NCBI GenBank assembly: GCA_023461435.1
Contig: JAEYLC010000041.1
Span: 1 to 6,468, forward strand
Direction: 5' to 3'
Length of the DNA stretch: 6,468 nt
Origin: Bacillota bacterium
GTDB taxonomy: Bacteria > Bacillota > Clostridia > Christensenellales > SZUA-584
Shown: positions 6,351-6,468 of the stretch, one piece after another
Numbering within the stretch: the stretch's first letter is position 1
Layout of the letters: every line of letters starts with the position of its first letter
Position numbers and translations under genes: made by a program
The notes under the pieces: model-generated
What the model was told of the DNA's origin: nothing
What the model saw: only the letters and a program-made list of their open reading frames with translations
The model's database searches: none

Positions 6351-6448
6351 GTCATTCCGAGCTTGCCGACTACGAAGTGGAATGGAATCCCATGAAAAGT
6401 GCTTTGCAGAAGGGGATTCTTCAGTCGCGTACGCTCCATCAGAATGAC
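6351..6448. repeat. Imperfect inverted-repeat (palindromic intergenic) element
   Basis: The element is bounded by GTCATTC (6351-6357) and its exact complement GAATGAC (6442-6448). The arms pair again at GAATCCC (6385-6391) with GGGATTC (6413-6419), and both arms, read inward, share CGACT between these blocks. A loop of about 21 bases separates the arms. The left arm can also fold on itself (CATTCC 6353-6358 with GGAATG 6379-6384). The wording GTCATTCCGAGC...GAATCCC...GGGATTCTTC...AGAATGAC resembles dispersed non-coding palindromic repeats that I recall from several Firmicutes and other bacterial genomes. No coding potential and no clear target-site duplication were seen. Family membership is from memory, not a search. 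Confidence 0.65.
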
Positions 6449-6468
6449 ATAAGGAACTTTTTTGACAC

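Noticed and set aside
6326..6468. CRISPR, tRNA or small coding gene in the right-hand spacer
   Set aside because: There are no regularly spaced direct repeats, no cloverleaf and no open frame with a ribosome site; the inverted repeat accounts for the visible structure.

Overview
The window looks like chromosomal DNA from an endospore-forming-lineage Firmicute, most likely a Clostridia member. The basis is a YlmC/YmxH-type PRC-barrel gene beside NrdR and a YlmD/PgeF-type gene (in Bacillus subtilis ylmC and ylmD sit together just after sigG), strong GGAGG-type ribosome sites, and TTGACA/TATAAT-type promoters. Every supported gene is on the minus strand, so transcription runs from right to left.

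Right block (about 6258 down to 4204) is a compact, self-contained transcription unit. It has a near-perfect sigma-A type promoter with a palindrome just downstream of the -10 box (probable operator), then a TetR-family repressor, an EFR1-type flavodoxin/2x[4Fe-4S] protein, a small four-helix membrane protein, and a strong intrinsic terminator. The EFR1 gene is split by a -1-type frameshift between its two iron-sulfur motifs. The lesion (or base-calling error) can be placed at about 4817-4822. The TetR start needs correcting: the most upstream ATG lies inside the -10 box.

Left block (4170 down to about 20) carries ylmC, then a promoter, then nrdR - pgeF - OmpR/PhoB-type response regulator - PhoR-type sensor kinase. 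These last four genes are packed with gaps of 1-3 bases or overlaps and end in a hairpin terminator. The unit combines dNTP-synthesis regulation (NrdR), peptidoglycan-related quality control (PgeF) and a membrane two-component system.

The far right end (6259-6468) has no gene. It holds a symmetric hairpin terminator and a roughly 98-bp imperfect inverted repeat with GTCATTC/GAATGAC ends, which looks like a dispersed non-coding palindromic element. I do not see a clearly undescribed system. The strongest leads are the frameshifted EFR1 cassette with its histidine-bearing membrane partner, and the palindromic repeat.
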